DNA from: Pseudomonas sp. Ant30-3
GTDB lineage: Bacteria; Pseudomonadota; Gammaproteobacteria; Pseudomonadales; Pseudomonadaceae
DNA length: 56,743 nt
Assembly: GCF_000690905.1 (NCBI RefSeq)
Contig: NZ_JMCL01000080.1
Span: 1 to 56,743 of the forward strand
Direction: 5' to 3'
The notes below the pieces were generated by a model that saw only the letters and a program-made list of their open reading frames with translations, was not told the DNA's origin and searched no databases. Positions 1-8,585 of this stretch are shown one piece after another. Position 1 is the first letter of the stretch. The number at the start of each line of letters is the position of its first letter. The translations under genes were made by a program, and so were the position numbers.

Positions 1-87
1 GGCGAGGGAGCTTGCTCCCGCTCGGTTGCGCAGCAGTCGCAAAAGCGAGGGCTGCTTCGCATCCCAGCGGGAGCAAGCTCCCTCGCC
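1..87. repeat. Paired REP element (REP doublet)
   Basis: The first 20 bases and bases 68-87 are exact reverse complements (GGCGAGGGAGCTTGCTCCCG and its complement). Each arm is itself a small hairpin around GGGAGC-TTGC-TCCC. This is the usual Pseudomonas intergenic REP doublet. It lies just beyond the 3' end of smpB, and the element may continue left of the window. Confidence 0.85.
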
Positions 88-113
88 ACAGTCATCGCCA
101 CAGGCGCGGAAAA

Positions 114-596
114 TTAATCTTCCTTGCCCTTGTTGCGCACCGCGCGCTGCAGCTCTCGACCGGCGTCGCGCTCGCGCTCGGTGTCGCGCTTGTCGTATTC
201 CTTCTTGCCCTTGCCCAAAGCAATTTCGCACTTGACCATGTGCTTGCTCCAGTACCAGGACAGGCATACGCAGGCGTAACCCTTTTGCTGCACGGCAGCA
301 GCCAGCTTCTCCAGCTCGCGCCGGTTAAGCAGCAATTTGCGGGTGCGGGTCGGATCAGCGATGACGTGCGTACTCGCGGTCATCAGCGGCGTGATGTGGC
401 TGCCAAGCAACCAGGCTTCGCCATCCTTGAGCAGTACATAACTGTCAACCAGCTGTAGCTTGCTTGCCCGCAGACTTTTTACTTCCCAGCCGGCCAGGAC
501 CAGACCAGCCTCGAACCGATGTTCGATGAAGTAATCGTGTCGCGCCTTTTTATTTTGCGCGATGGTCCCTGTTGGGTGTTTCTTCTGTTTAGCCAT
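114..596 (-). CDS. smpB: SsrA-binding protein SmpB
   Basis: SmpB binds tmRNA (SsrA) and delivers it to stalled ribosomes for trans-translation. The protein is 160 residues, the normal family length. It starts MAKQKKHPTGTIAQNKKARH and ends in the lysine/arginine-rich tail that enters the ribosomal mRNA channel (GKGKKEYDKRDTERER). The reading frame is open a further 77 codons upstream, but the family N-terminus begins at the Met at 596 and the extension runs into the divergent transporter gene. smpB is divergent from the sodium symporter, with about 118 bases between them. Identity is secure from the sequence alone. Confidence 0.97.
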   Translation of the reverse strand: MAKQKKHPTGTIAQNKKARHDYFIEHRFEAGLVLAGWEVKSLRASKLQLVDSYVLLKDGEAWLLGSHITPLMTASTHVIADPTRTRKLLLNRRELEKLAAAVQQKGYACVCLSWYWSKHMVKCEIALGKGKKEYDKRDTERERDAGRELQRAVRNKGKED

Positions 597-714
597 AGGG
601 GCGGCATTATAGGGAGTTGCGCGCGAGTCGGCTACGGTATCGCTACGTGCTTGAGCAGGTTGATTGAATCCCGGACAATGCGCCCTCTTTTTTGAACGCT
701 TGGGCGTGATAACG

Positions 715-2118
715 ATGTCGACAGACAAGGTTTCTGTCCACGGCAGTTGGGCTAGCCGCTGGGTCTTCATACTCGCCGCGACCGGTTCGGCCGTGGGCTT
801 GGGTAGCATCTGGAAATTCCCGTACATGGTTGGCGTCTACGGCGGCGGCGCCTTTGTGCTGATGTTCCTGGCGTGCATCGCGTTGATCGGTGTGCCGGTC
901 ATGCTGGCGGAAACCCTGATCGGCCGCCGCGCGCGGCAGAGTCCGGCCAACGCGCTGAAGGTGCTGGCGCTGGAAGCGGGGCATTCGGCGAAATGGTCCT
1001 GGGGCGCATTCGCCGGGATGATCACCGCGTTGCTGATTCTGTCCTTCTATAGCGTCGTCGGCGGCTGGTCGCTTGATTACATCATCGACATGGGGCGTGG
1101 CGATTTCCAGGGCGTCACGCCTGATCAGGTCGGTGCGTATTTCGGCAATGTGATCGCCGATCCATGGCGCCTGACACTTTGGCACACGATTTTCATGCTG
1201 CTTTCAGCACTGGTCATTGCCCGAGGAGTGGTTGCAGGTCTTGAACGAAGCCTGCGCATCATGATGCCGTTGCTGTTTGTAATGATTCTGGTGTTGCTGG
1301 GTTACAGCATGACCACCGGGCATTTCATGGAAGGCGTGCACTTCATGTTCGACTTCCACCCGGAAAAGGTCCTCGACGGTTTGCTGCCCGCCATGGGGCA
1401 CGCCTTCTTTTCGCTGAGCGTCGGCGTGGGCTCGATCATGATCTACGGCGCTTACATGCCGAAGCATTCGTCGATTTCGGGTACCGTAGTTGGCGTCGCG
1501 CTGCTGGATACCTTCGTTTCGCTCGTGGCCGGTCTGGCATTGTTTCCGATTGTTTTTGCCGCGGGCCTGAATCCGAGTGAAGGGCCGGGTTTGATGTTCG
1601 TCAGCCTGCCTTTTGCGTTCGGTAACGTCGCGTTCGGCCAAGTGATGGGTGTAGTGTTTTTCGTTCTGGTGGCGATCGCCGCCTGGAGTTCGGCCATTTC
1701 CCTGCTCGAACCCATGGTGGCTTACTTGGTGGAGCGCTCGAAATTGAGCCGCGCCTGGGTGACGTTCTGGCTCGCATTCACGTGCTGGTTTGTTGGCTTG
1801 GGCACGGTGTTTTCCTTCAATATCTGGAAGGAAGCGAAGTTTTTCGTGAACGAAGGCGGGGCGTTTCATCTCTATCAATGGGGAGCGACTGGAGGTCTGG
1901 ACTTCTTCGGCGTGATCGATTTCTTCACCTCGCGAATCATGTTGCCACTCGGTGGTTTGTGTTTCGTGGTGTTTGCAGGCTGGGTGATGGGCCGCGAGGC
2001 GGTGCGCGACGAATTGTCGATCCGCAGCCCGGTGTTGTTCGCCTTCAGTCTTTTCCTGATGCGCTATGTGGCGCCCATCGGCATTCTCGTAGTGTTTGCC
2101 GCCCAGCTGTGGAAGTGA
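715..2118 (+). CDS. Sodium-dependent transporter, NSS/SNF family
   Basis: This is a 467-residue polytopic inner-membrane protein of the neurotransmitter:sodium symporter family, which couples Na+ entry to uptake of amino acids or related compounds. The family motif GSAVGLGSIWKFPY is at residues 25-38 in the first membrane segment, and 11-12 hydrophobic segments follow. The frame is open 17 codons further upstream, but MSTDKVSVHGSWASRW is the family-like N-terminus, so I start at 715. The Shine-Dalgarno sequence there is weak. The substrate cannot be read from the sequence. The gene is followed after 7 bases by ratA, so the two may be cotranscribed. Confidence 0.9.
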   Translation: MSTDKVSVHGSWASRWVFILAATGSAVGLGSIWKFPYMVGVYGGGAFVLMFLACIALIGVPVMLAETLIGRRARQSPANALKVLALEAGHSAKWSWGAFAGMITALLILSFYSVVGGWSLDYIIDMGRGDFQGVTPDQVGAYFGNVIADPWRLTLWHTIFMLLSALVIARGVVAGLERSLRIMMPLLFVMILVLLGYSMTTGHFMEGVHFMFDFHPEKVLDGLLPAMGHAFFSLSVGVGSIMIYGAYMPKHSSISGTVVGVALLDTFVSLVAGLALFPIVFAAGLNPSEGPGLMFVSLPFAFGNVAFGQVMGVVFFVLVAIAAWSSAISLLEPMVAYLVERSKLSRAWVTFWLAFTCWFVGLGTVFSFNIWKEAKFFVNEGGAFHLYQWGATGGLDFFGVIDFFTSRIMLPLGGLCFVVFAGWVMGREAVRDELSIRSPVLFAFSLFLMRYVAPIGILVVFAAQLWK

Positions 2119-2125
2119 CGCTGAC

Positions 2126-2560
2126 ATGACGACACACATTCAACGTTCGGCCCTGCTGCCGTACCCGGCGCAAGCTCTGTATGACCTGGTAAACGATGTG
2201 GCGCGGTATCCGGAGTTTCTGCCGTGGTGCTCGTCGGCCGAAGTTCTGGAGAGCTCTGACGAACATATGCGCGCCAGTGTTGGCGTGGCCAAGGGTGGCC
2301 TCAGTCAGCATTTCGTCACGCGCAATACGCTGGTGCCGGGGCAATCGATCGAAATGAATCTTGAAGAAGGTCCCTTTACTCAGTTGCATGGCATTTGGGT
2401 ATTCAAGGCGCTCACCGACAAGGCCTGCAAAATCAGTCTTGATCTGTCATTTGACTACGCGGGGCCGATCATTCGCGCGACGCTGGGGCCGTTGTTCAAT
2501 CAGGCGGCCAACACGCTGGTCGATGCGTTCTGTCAGCGGGCGAAGCAGATGCATGGCTGA
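2126..2560 (+). CDS. ratA: RatA-type START/COQ10 domain protein
   Basis: This 144-residue protein is a single START-like (polyketide cyclase/COQ10) domain, with the characteristic early motif LVNDVARYPEFLPWC around residues 19-33. In E. coli the orthologue RatA was reported to bind 50S subunits and block 70S formation. The eukaryotic relative COQ10 binds ubiquinone, so a lipid or quinone role is an alternative. The start at 2126 follows the transporter stop by 7 bases; an in-frame upstream extension is only ten codons and overlaps the transporter. The 3' end overlaps the start of rnfH by 8 bases, a pairing conserved widely in gammaproteobacteria. Confidence 0.88.
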   Translation: MTTHIQRSALLPYPAQALYDLVNDVARYPEFLPWCSSAEVLESSDEHMRASVGVAKGGLSQHFVTRNTLVPGQSIEMNLEEGPFTQLHGIWVFKALTDKACKISLDLSFDYAGPIIRATLGPLFNQAANTLVDAFCQRAKQMHG

Positions 2561-2867
2561 GGCGACGGTGGAAGTTGAGGTGGTCTACGCCGCTGTGGAG
2601 CGGCAAGCGCTCCTCACTGTCGCGGTGCCTGCTGGCACCGCTGTGCGTGCGGCGGTTGCGATGTCCGGAATAGGTGACGCGTTCCCGGAGCTGGACCTGA
2701 GCAATTGTCCGGTCGGTATTTTTGGCAAGGTCATTACCGATGCCGATACTCGAATCGTGCAGTCGGGGGATCGGATCGAGATCTATCGTCCGCTACTGGC
2801 AGATCCCAAAGAGATCCGCCGGCTTCGCGCCGCCAAGGCTGCCGAGGCTAAAGCGCGTAATCAGTAA
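2553..2867 (+). CDS. rnfH: RnfH family protein (RatB)
   Basis: This is a 104-residue RnfH-family (UPF0125) protein with a ubiquitin-like beta-grasp fold. VEVVYAAVERQAL is near the N-terminus and a conserved GIFGKVI segment sits mid-protein. The tail is charged and rich in lysine and alanine. The ATG lies inside the end of ratA, so the two are probably translationally coupled. The name RatB comes from this conserved pairing. The molecular function is not established, and I see no catalytic motif. A rho-independent terminator follows within 30 bases. Confidence 0.88.
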   Translation: MAEATVEVEVVYAAVERQALLTVAVPAGTAVRAAVAMSGIGDAFPELDLSNCPVGIFGKVITDADTRIVQSGDRIEIYRPLLADPKEIRRLRAAKAAEAKARNQ

Positions 2868-2892
2868 ACCCGAGCAATCGCCAGACAATAAA

Positions 2893-2920
2893 AATCCCGG
2901 ACATGCCGGGTTTTTTATTG
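2893..2920 (+). terminator. Rho-independent terminator after rnfH
   Basis: The stem CCCGG-ACATG-CCGGG is followed by TTTTTTA. An A-run on the 5' side (AATAAAAA) could also let it stop the convergent bamE transcript, so it may work in both directions. Confidence 0.85.
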
Positions 2921-2929
2921 CGTCGCAAA

Positions 2930-3457
2930 TTATTGCGGCGAGGTGTCCAACGGTTCTGGAGTCGGGACCGGAACGGTTTCTACACCGTCGACGTCCTTCT
3001 GGATTTGATCCAGCAACGAGCCTGGCTTGGCCGGAGTCTCCGGTTTCGGCTGCTCGGCGTTCTGCGCAGGATCAGTGACGGTTGTGTCAGTGTCCTTGCC
3101 GAGAATGGCATCGTCGCGACTCACGCCTGGCATGAAATCACCAGAGAGGCTGACAAGTTGGTCATTTGGGTTGAAGATAACGCTAATGCGTTCCTGTTGG
3201 CGTTCACCGCCACCCGGTTGCAGGCTGTACAGATAATCCCAGCGATCGGCATGGAACGTGTCGGTCAGCAGAGGGTTACCCATGATAAACCGTACTTGCC
3301 GACGGGTCATTCCCGGGCGTAACTGGTCTATCATGTCCTGCGTGACGACATTGCCCTGCTGGATGTCGATTTTGTAAACCCCGGGGAATGAACAACCGGC
3401 GAGTGCGAGCAGTCCCACAAAGGTGAAACTGGTTAGCAAGAGCTTGGTGTTTTGCAT
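2930..3457 (-). CDS. bamE: Outer-membrane assembly lipoprotein BamE (OmlA)
   Basis: BamE is a small lipoprotein of the BAM complex, which inserts beta-barrels into the outer membrane. The 175-residue precursor has a signal peptide and a lipobox LAGC, giving lipidated Cys22. The SmpA/OmlA domain follows, with the signature RPGMTRRQVRFIMGNPLL. The C-terminal part (from about residue 115) is a proline- and acid-rich tail longer than in E. coli BamE but usual for Pseudomonas. The gene is divergent from fur with a 97-base gap, a conserved Pseudomonas arrangement, and convergent with rnfH. Confidence 0.95.
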   Translation of the reverse strand: MQNTKLLLTSFTFVGLLALAGCSFPGVYKIDIQQGNVVTQDMIDQLRPGMTRRQVRFIMGNPLLTDTFHADRWDYLYSLQPGGGERQQERISVIFNPNDQLVSLSGDFMPGVSRDDAILGKDTDTTVTDPAQNAEQPKPETPAKPGSLLDQIQKDVDGVETVPVPTPEPLDTSPQ

Positions 3458-3554
3458 CGGTGGGCGACTTCCACTATCTTGGCTGGGACAACGTAAACGC
3501 CGATCATACCCGCATTAAGAGAAGCTGCGAAGCAGCATCGCGAGAAAGCTGACC

Positions 3555-3959
3555 ATGGTTGAAAATAGCGAACTACGCAAAGCCGGCCTCAAAGTGACCC
3601 TGCCAAGGGTCAAGATTCTGCAAATGCTCGATTCCGCCGAGCAACGCCACATGAGTGCCGAGGACGTTTACAAGGCGCTCATGGAGGCTGGTGAGGACGT
3701 CGGTCTGGCCACGGTTTACCGTGTTCTGACTCAGTTCGAGGCAGCTGGCCTTGTGGTGCGGCACAACTTCGACGGAGGCCACGCGGTCTTCGAGCTGGAT
3801 GACGGCAAGCATCACGACCACATGGTCAACGTCGAAACCAGTGAAGTGATCGAATTCTTCGACGAAGAAATCGAGCGCCTGCAGAAAGCCATCGTCGACA
3901 AGTATGGCTTCGAGATGGTTGATCACAATCTTGTGTTGTACGTACGCAAGAAAAAGTAA
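3555..3959 (+). CDS. fur: Ferric uptake regulator Fur
   Basis: Fur is the Fe(II)-dependent repressor of iron acquisition, and probably controls the piu locus at about 50 kb here. The 134-residue protein has an N-terminal winged helix (residues 1-80, with the recognition segment GLATVYRVLTQFE) and a C-terminal metal-binding and dimer domain containing HHDH at 86-89. There is no cysteine anywhere in the protein. The CxxC that coordinates structural zinc in E. coli Fur is replaced by VNVETSEV, as I recall for other Pseudomonas Fur proteins. Divergent bamE and convergent recN flank the gene. Confidence 0.97.
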   Translation: MVENSELRKAGLKVTLPRVKILQMLDSAEQRHMSAEDVYKALMEAGEDVGLATVYRVLTQFEAAGLVVRHNFDGGHAVFELDDGKHHDHMVNVETSEVIEFFDEEIERLQKAIVDKYGFEMVDHNLVLYVRKKK

Positions 3960-3993
3960 GCATGTCGCGCGAGCATGATGTTCGCGAAACGAG

Positions 3994-4019
3994 CGAAGGC
4001 GACCCCAGGGTCGCCTTCG
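3994..4019. terminator. Convergent hairpin between fur and recN
   Basis: A 12-bp perfect stem (CGAAGGCGACCC and its complement) with a two-base loop sits between the two convergent stop codons. Neither side has a strong T-run, so it is a probable but not classic terminator. Confidence 0.6.
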
Positions 4020-4034
4020 TGCTGTCTGCCATCT

Positions 4035-5708
4035 TTATATTTTTGCGGTGACGACCATTTTCTTCGCGTGCGCCAAGGATTCCTTGGTCAGATCAATCCC
4101 GCCCAGCATCCGCGCCACTTCTTCCACGCGATCATTTTTACTCAGCTTGGAAACCGCGGTGCGAGTGGCATCTTCACCTCGTACCTTGTGCACAAACAGA
4201 TGTTGATGCCCTTGGGCCGCCACTTGTGGCAGGTGAGTCACTGTCAACACCTGGCCACGTTCGCCCAGGCGACGCAGCAATTGACCGACGATCTCGGCCG
4301 TCGGGCCGCCGATGCCTACGTCCACTTCGTCAAATACCAGCGTCGGTACGCGTGACGTTTGCGCGGTGATCACCTGAATGGCCAGACTGATTCGCGACAA
4401 CTCACCGCCCGACGCCACCTTGGCCAAGGCCTTCAACGGCTGACCCGGGTTGGCACTGACCAACAATTCAACTTGTTCGAGGCCGTTCGGTAGCAGCTCG
4501 TCGCTGCTGTTGGGGCGCAACTCGATAGTGAAGCGGCCGCCCGGCATTCCGAGGCGCTGGATTTCCTGTTCGACTGCACTGGCCAGGCTGCTGGAGGCCT
4601 GATGGCGCAGGTCGCTCAACTCCCGGGCTTTCTCCTGATAATGACGGGCATAAGAGGCCAGTTCATCGCTGAGGCGTTCGATCGACTCATCGTTTGCATT
4701 CAGGGTCTCGATTTCGTCCAGCAGGCGCTGTTGCATTTCGGCAACCTCGGTCGGCTGGATGCGGTGCTTGCGCGCCATGGTGTAGATCGAGTCGAGACGC
4801 TCCTCAAGGTATTGCAGGCGCGCCGGGTCAGCGTCGAAATTGTCGAGAAAGCGATTCAGCTCGCCAACGGCTTCTTCCACCTGAATCTGCGCGCTGGTCA
4901 GCAAGCTGCTGGCTTCGCCGAGCGCGCCCACCGAGGTGGTAACGCTCGACAGACGGTTAAGGCTGGCGGTCAGCGCATTCAAGACATTGCCGGAATCACT
5001 TTCACTGCATTGCTCAACCACTTGCCGGCAGATACCCAGAAGGGTTTCAGCGTTGGTCAGATTCTTGTGTTCCTGCTCAAGTTGCTCGAGTTCGTTTTCA
5101 CCGAGACCGAGGTTCTCCAGCTCTTCGAGCTGATAGCTGAGTAACTGATGGCGAGCACGTTGTTCATCGCCGGAATTGGAAAGGCGTTCCAGTTCCTGGC
5201 GGGTCTGGCGCCAGCGTTGAGCGGCCAGTTGCACCTGGCGGGCCAGGTCCGTGGCGCCAGCATATTCATCGAGCAGGCGGCGGTGCGTGTCGGTCTTGAG
5301 CAGCGATTGATGCTCATGCTGACTGTGGATATCAATCACCAGTTCGCCCAAGGCTTTCAGGTCGCCGAGCGGGCAGGGTGTGCCATTGATATAGCCGCGC
5401 GAACGCCCTTCGGCAGTGATGACCCTTCGCAGGATGCACGGCCCGTCGCTCTCGAGATCACGCTCGGCGAGCCAGGCGCTGGCTTCCGGGATGTCGACCA
5501 GATCGAACGTGGCAAGGATGTCGGCCTTGTCCGCGCCCGGGCGGACCACGCCGCTGTCGGCGCGGTCGCCGAGCGTCAAGCCCAGGGCGTCGAGCATGAT
5601 CGACTTGCCGGCGCCGGTTTCACCCGTGATCACGCTCATCCCGCGATCGAGTTCGAGATCGAGATGTTCGACGATGGCGTAGTTGTGTACGGACAGGTGC
5701 ACCAGCAT
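4035..5708 (-). CDS. recN: DNA repair protein RecN
   Basis: RecN is an SMC-like ATPase that acts early in double-strand break repair. The 557-residue protein has Walker A GETGAGKS at residues 29-36. A long alpha-helical, glutamate- and leucine-rich middle forms a coiled coil. The ABC signature region (SGGELSRISLAIQ) and Walker B LVFDE near residues 457-461 complete the ATPase head, as in a full-length family member. A LexA-box-like palindrome lies about 25 bases upstream, consistent with SOS induction. The gene is convergent with fur and divergent from grpE. Confidence 0.96.
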   Translation of the reverse strand: MLVHLSVHNYAIVEHLDLELDRGMSVITGETGAGKSIMLDALGLTLGDRADSGVVRPGADKADILATFDLVDIPEASAWLAERDLESDGPCILRRVITAEGRSRGYINGTPCPLGDLKALGELVIDIHSQHEHQSLLKTDTHRRLLDEYAGATDLARQVQLAAQRWRQTRQELERLSNSGDEQRARHQLLSYQLEELENLGLGENELEQLEQEHKNLTNAETLLGICRQVVEQCSESDSGNVLNALTASLNRLSSVTTSVGALGEASSLLTSAQIQVEEAVGELNRFLDNFDADPARLQYLEERLDSIYTMARKHRIQPTEVAEMQQRLLDEIETLNANDESIERLSDELASYARHYQEKARELSDLRHQASSSLASAVEQEIQRLGMPGGRFTIELRPNSSDELLPNGLEQVELLVSANPGQPLKALAKVASGGELSRISLAIQVITAQTSRVPTLVFDEVDVGIGGPTAEIVGQLLRRLGERGQVLTVTHLPQVAAQGHQHLFVHKVRGEDATRTAVSKLSKNDRVEEVARMLGGIDLTKESLAHAKKMVVTAKI

Positions 5709-5732
5709 AAAGGCCGCTCCCAGGCTTGAGGT

Positions 5733-5748
5733 CTGGTTATTTATACAG
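5733..5748 (-). promoter_or_regulatory. LexA (SOS) box for recN
   Basis: On the recN strand this reads CTGTATAAATAACCAG, which fits CTGT-N8-ACAG with one mismatch and has an AT-rich centre. It lies 25 bases before the recN ATG, where a LexA site would block transcription. Confidence 0.7.
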
Positions 5749-5864
5749 TGTTTTGTTTTGACCTGACAATGGCCATTTTTCTCATGATTTGCCTGGGCCG
5801 ACGAAATGCGCGAAGGCCATCACAGCAATGCAGCTGTTTTTTGTAGGGTTAATCGCGACCGACC

Positions 5865-5892
5865 CTTGAAGCAGGATTTTGCGGCCCCATAT
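5865..5892 (+). promoter_or_regulatory. RpoH (sigma-32) promoter of grpE
   Basis: CTTGAAG at 5865-5871 and CCCCATAT at 5885-5892 are separated by 13 bases. This closely matches the heat-shock sigma factor consensus (CTTGAAA, 13-15 bases, CCCCATnT). It lies about 53 bases before the grpE start. Confidence 0.85.
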
Positions 5893-5945
5893 ATCGGGAC
5901 AGAAGCGCGGGTTGAGCTCGCGGACGTTATTGAAAGGAGAAATCT

Positions 5946-6512
5946 ATGGCTGACGAACAGACAGTGGATACGCAAAATCTAGACGCCGATCAGAGTGCCC
6001 AGGATTCGGGCAGCGACTTGGCGACTCGTGTACAAGTGCTCGAAGAGCAGTTGGCTGGCGCCCAGGATCAGGCCTTGCGTGTAGCGGCTGATCTGCAAAA
6101 CGTCCGCCGCCGCGCCGAGCAGGATGTAGAAAAAGCGCACAAATTCGCTCTGGAAAAATTTGCCGGCGATCTGCTGCCGATCATTGACAGCCTCGAGCGC
6201 GGACTGGAGCTGTCCAGCCCGGATGACGAAAGCATCCGGCCAATGCGCGAAGGCATCGAGCTGACCCTGAGAATGTTCCAGGACACCCTGAAGCGTTATC
6301 AGCTGGAAGCGATCGACCCGCACGGCGAACCGTTCAACGCTGTTCAGCATCAGGCCATGGCCATGCAGGAAAGCGCCGACGTCGAGCCGAACAGCGTACT
6401 CAAGGTTTTCCAGAAGGGCTATCAGCTCAATGGTCGCCTGCTGCGCCCGGCCATGGTCGTAGTCAGCAAGGCCCCGGCACCGGTTTCGCCTTCTATTGAT
6501 GAGCAGGCTTGA
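5946..6512 (+). CDS. grpE: Nucleotide exchange factor GrpE
   Basis: GrpE releases ADP from DnaK and so drives the chaperone cycle. The 188-residue protein has an acidic, disordered start, then a long dimerising helix (about 30-95, with the DLQNVRRRAEQDVEKA segment). The beta-domain that contacts DnaK follows (about 130-180, with HQAMAMQES and VFQKGYQLNGRLLRPAMVVV). A strong Shine-Dalgarno GAAAGGAG precedes the ATG. The gene is first in a grpE-dnaK-dnaJ cluster and has its own heat-shock promoter. Confidence 0.97.
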   Translation: MADEQTVDTQNLDADQSAQDSGSDLATRVQVLEEQLAGAQDQALRVAADLQNVRRRAEQDVEKAHKFALEKFAGDLLPIIDSLERGLELSSPDDESIRPMREGIELTLRMFQDTLKRYQLEAIDPHGEPFNAVQHQAMAMQESADVEPNSVLKVFQKGYQLNGRLLRPAMVVVSKAPAPVSPSIDEQA

Positions 6513-6535
6513 AATCGGCCACAAGGCCCCCATTT
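6508..6535 (+). promoter_or_regulatory. RpoH (sigma-32) promoter of dnaK
   Basis: A perfect CTTGAAA (6508-6514), a 13-base spacer and CCCCATTT (6528-6535) match the sigma-32 consensus. The -35 element overlaps the grpE stop codon. dnaK therefore appears to have its own heat-shock promoter as well as any read-through from grpE. Confidence 0.88.
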
Positions 6536-6614
6536 ATAAGTCAAGCGTTTAAGTGCTACCGCAGTTAGCCACCACTGCTGCGGCAACCAAATCCAAAGTT
6601 TCGGGAGAGTTAAC

Positions 6615-8531
6615 ATGGGCAAAATTATCGGTATCGACCTGGGGACTACCAACTCCTGCGTCTCCGTCATGGAAAACGGCAAATCCAAAGTTATTGAAAA
6701 CGCTGAAGGCGCGCGTACCACGCCGTCGATCATCGCTTACGCCAACGATGGCGAGATCCTGGTCGGCCAGTCCGCCAAGCGTCAGGCAGTGACCAATCCG
6801 CATAACACCCTGTACGCGGTGAAGCGTCTGATCGGTCGCAAGTTCGACGAAGAAGTCGTACAGAAAGACATCAAAATGGTCCCTTACAAAATCGCCAAGG
6901 CTGACAACGGCGACGCGTGGGTAGAAGTGAACGGCCAAAAGATGTCGCCGCCACAGATCTCGGCTGAAATTCTGAAAAAAATGAAGAAGACCGCCGAAGA
7001 CTACCTCGGCGAGCCTGTGACTGAAGCGGTAATCACCGTTCCGGCCTACTTCAACGACAGCCAGCGTCAGGCGACCAAAGACGCCGGCCGCATTGCCGGT
7101 CTGGACGTTAAGCGCATCATCAACGAACCAACCGCAGCCGCACTGGCTTACGGTATGGACAAGGCCAAGGGCGATCACACCGTGATCGTTTACGACCTGG
7201 GCGGCGGTACTTTCGACGTGTCCGTAATCGAAATCGCTGAAGTTGATGGCGAGCACCAGTTCGAAGTATTGGCCACCAACGGCGATACGTTCCTGGGCGG
7301 TGAAGACTTCGACATTCGCTTGATCGACTACCTCGTTGACGAATTCAAGAAAGAAAGCGGCATGAACCTCAAAGGTGACCCGCTGGCGATGCAGCGCCTG
7401 AAAGAAGCTGCTGAAAAAGCCAAGATCGAGCTGTCTTCGAGCAATTCGACCGACGTCAACCTGCCGTACATCACTGCAGACGCTACCGGTCCCAAGCACT
7501 TGAACGTGAAGATCTCGCGCGCCAAGCTGGAATCGCTGGTAGAAGACCTGGTTCAACGCACCATCGAGCCTTGCCGCATTGCCCTGAAAGACTCCGGTAT
7601 TGACATCGGCGCGATCAACGACGTGATCCTGGTAGGCGGTCAGACCCGTATGCCGCTGGTTCAGAAGCTGGTTACCGAGTTTTTCGGTAAAGAAGCTCGC
7701 AAAGACGTGAACCCGGACGAAGCCGTTGCCATGGGTGCTGCTATCCAGGGCGCAGTATTGGCCGGTGACGTGAAGGACGTTCTGCTGCTCGACGTCAGCC
7801 CGCTGACTCTGGGTATCGAAACCATGGGCGGCGTGATGACCGCGCTGATCGAGAAAAACACCACGATTCCTACCAAGAAATCGCAAGTGTTCTCGACTGC
7901 CGACGACAACCAGGGCGCTGTGACCATTCATGTCCTGCAGGGCGAGCGCAAGCAAGCCGCGCAGAACAAGTCTCTGGGCAAGTTCGATCTGGCCGAGATT
8001 CCACCAGCACCACGTGGCGTGCCACAAATCGAAGTGACCTTCGACATCGACGCTAACGGCATCCTGCATGTTGGCGCGAAAGACAAGGCTACCGGCAAGA
8101 CTCAGTCGATCGTGATCAAGGCCAACTCCGGTCTGTCCGAGGAAGAGATTCAGCAGATGATCCGCGATGCGGAAACCAATGCTGACGAAGACCGCAAGTT
8201 CGAAGAGCTGGCCGCTGCCCGTAACCAGGGCGATGCACTGGTTCACTCGACGCGCAAAATGGTCGCCGATGCTGGCGACAAGGTGAGCGCTGAAGAGAAG
8301 ACTGCGATCGAAGCGGCAGTGGTTGCGCTGGAAGTCGCTGTCAAAGGCGACGACAAGGCTGCCATCGAAGCCAAGGTTGAAGAGCTGTCGAAAGTCTCCG
8401 CTCCAGTGGCGCAAAAAATGTACGCCGAACAGGCCCAGCCTGCTGAAGGCGCTGCACCGCAGGACGAAAAGGCTGAAAAGGCTGACGACGTTGTCGACGC
8501 TGAGTTCGAAGAAGTAAAAGACCAAAAGTAA
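6615..8531 (+). CDS. dnaK: Chaperone protein DnaK (Hsp70)
   Basis: DnaK is the cytosolic Hsp70 that binds exposed hydrophobic segments of client proteins in an ATP-dependent cycle. The 638-residue protein begins with the phosphate-1 motif IGIDLGTTNSCV and has the phosphate-2 motif VYDLGGGTFDVS. The linker LLLDVSPLTLGIET joins the nucleotide domain to the substrate domain. The alpha-helical lid is followed by the tail EFEEVKDQK, close to the usual EEVK end that binds partners. Length and motifs are complete. The Shine-Dalgarno GGGAGAG sits before the ATG. Confidence 0.98.
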   Translation: MGKIIGIDLGTTNSCVSVMENGKSKVIENAEGARTTPSIIAYANDGEILVGQSAKRQAVTNPHNTLYAVKRLIGRKFDEEVVQKDIKMVPYKIAKADNGDAWVEVNGQKMSPPQISAEILKKMKKTAEDYLGEPVTEAVITVPAYFNDSQRQATKDAGRIAGLDVKRIINEPTAAALAYGMDKAKGDHTVIVYDLGGGTFDVSVIEIAEVDGEHQFEVLATNGDTFLGGEDFDIRLIDYLVDEFKKESGMNLKGDPLAMQRLKEAAEKAKIELSSSNSTDVNLPYITADATGPKHLNVKISRAKLESLVEDLVQRTIEPCRIALKDSGIDIGAINDVILVGGQTRMPLVQKLVTEFFGKEARKDVNPDEAVAMGAAIQGAVLAGDVKDVLLLDVSPLTLGIETMGGVMTALIEKNTTIPTKKSQVFSTADDNQGAVTIHVLQGERKQAAQNKSLGKFDLAEIPPAPRGVPQIEVTFDIDANGILHVGAKDKATGKTQSIVIKANSGLSEEEIQQMIRDAETNADEDRKFEELAAARNQGDALVHSTRKMVADAGDKVSAEEKTAIEAAVVALEVAVKGDDKAAIEAKVEELSKVSAPVAQKMYAEQAQPAEGAAPQDEKAEKADDVVDAEFEEVKDQK

Positions 8532-8585
8532 GTTGTTGGTCGCCCGGTTGACTGCCTTCAGGCGGTGACTGGTAGGATGTCGCCG

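Noticed and set aside
597..827. N-terminal extension of smpB by 77 codons
   Set aside because: Overlaps the divergent transporter start, and the known SmpB N-terminus begins at 596.
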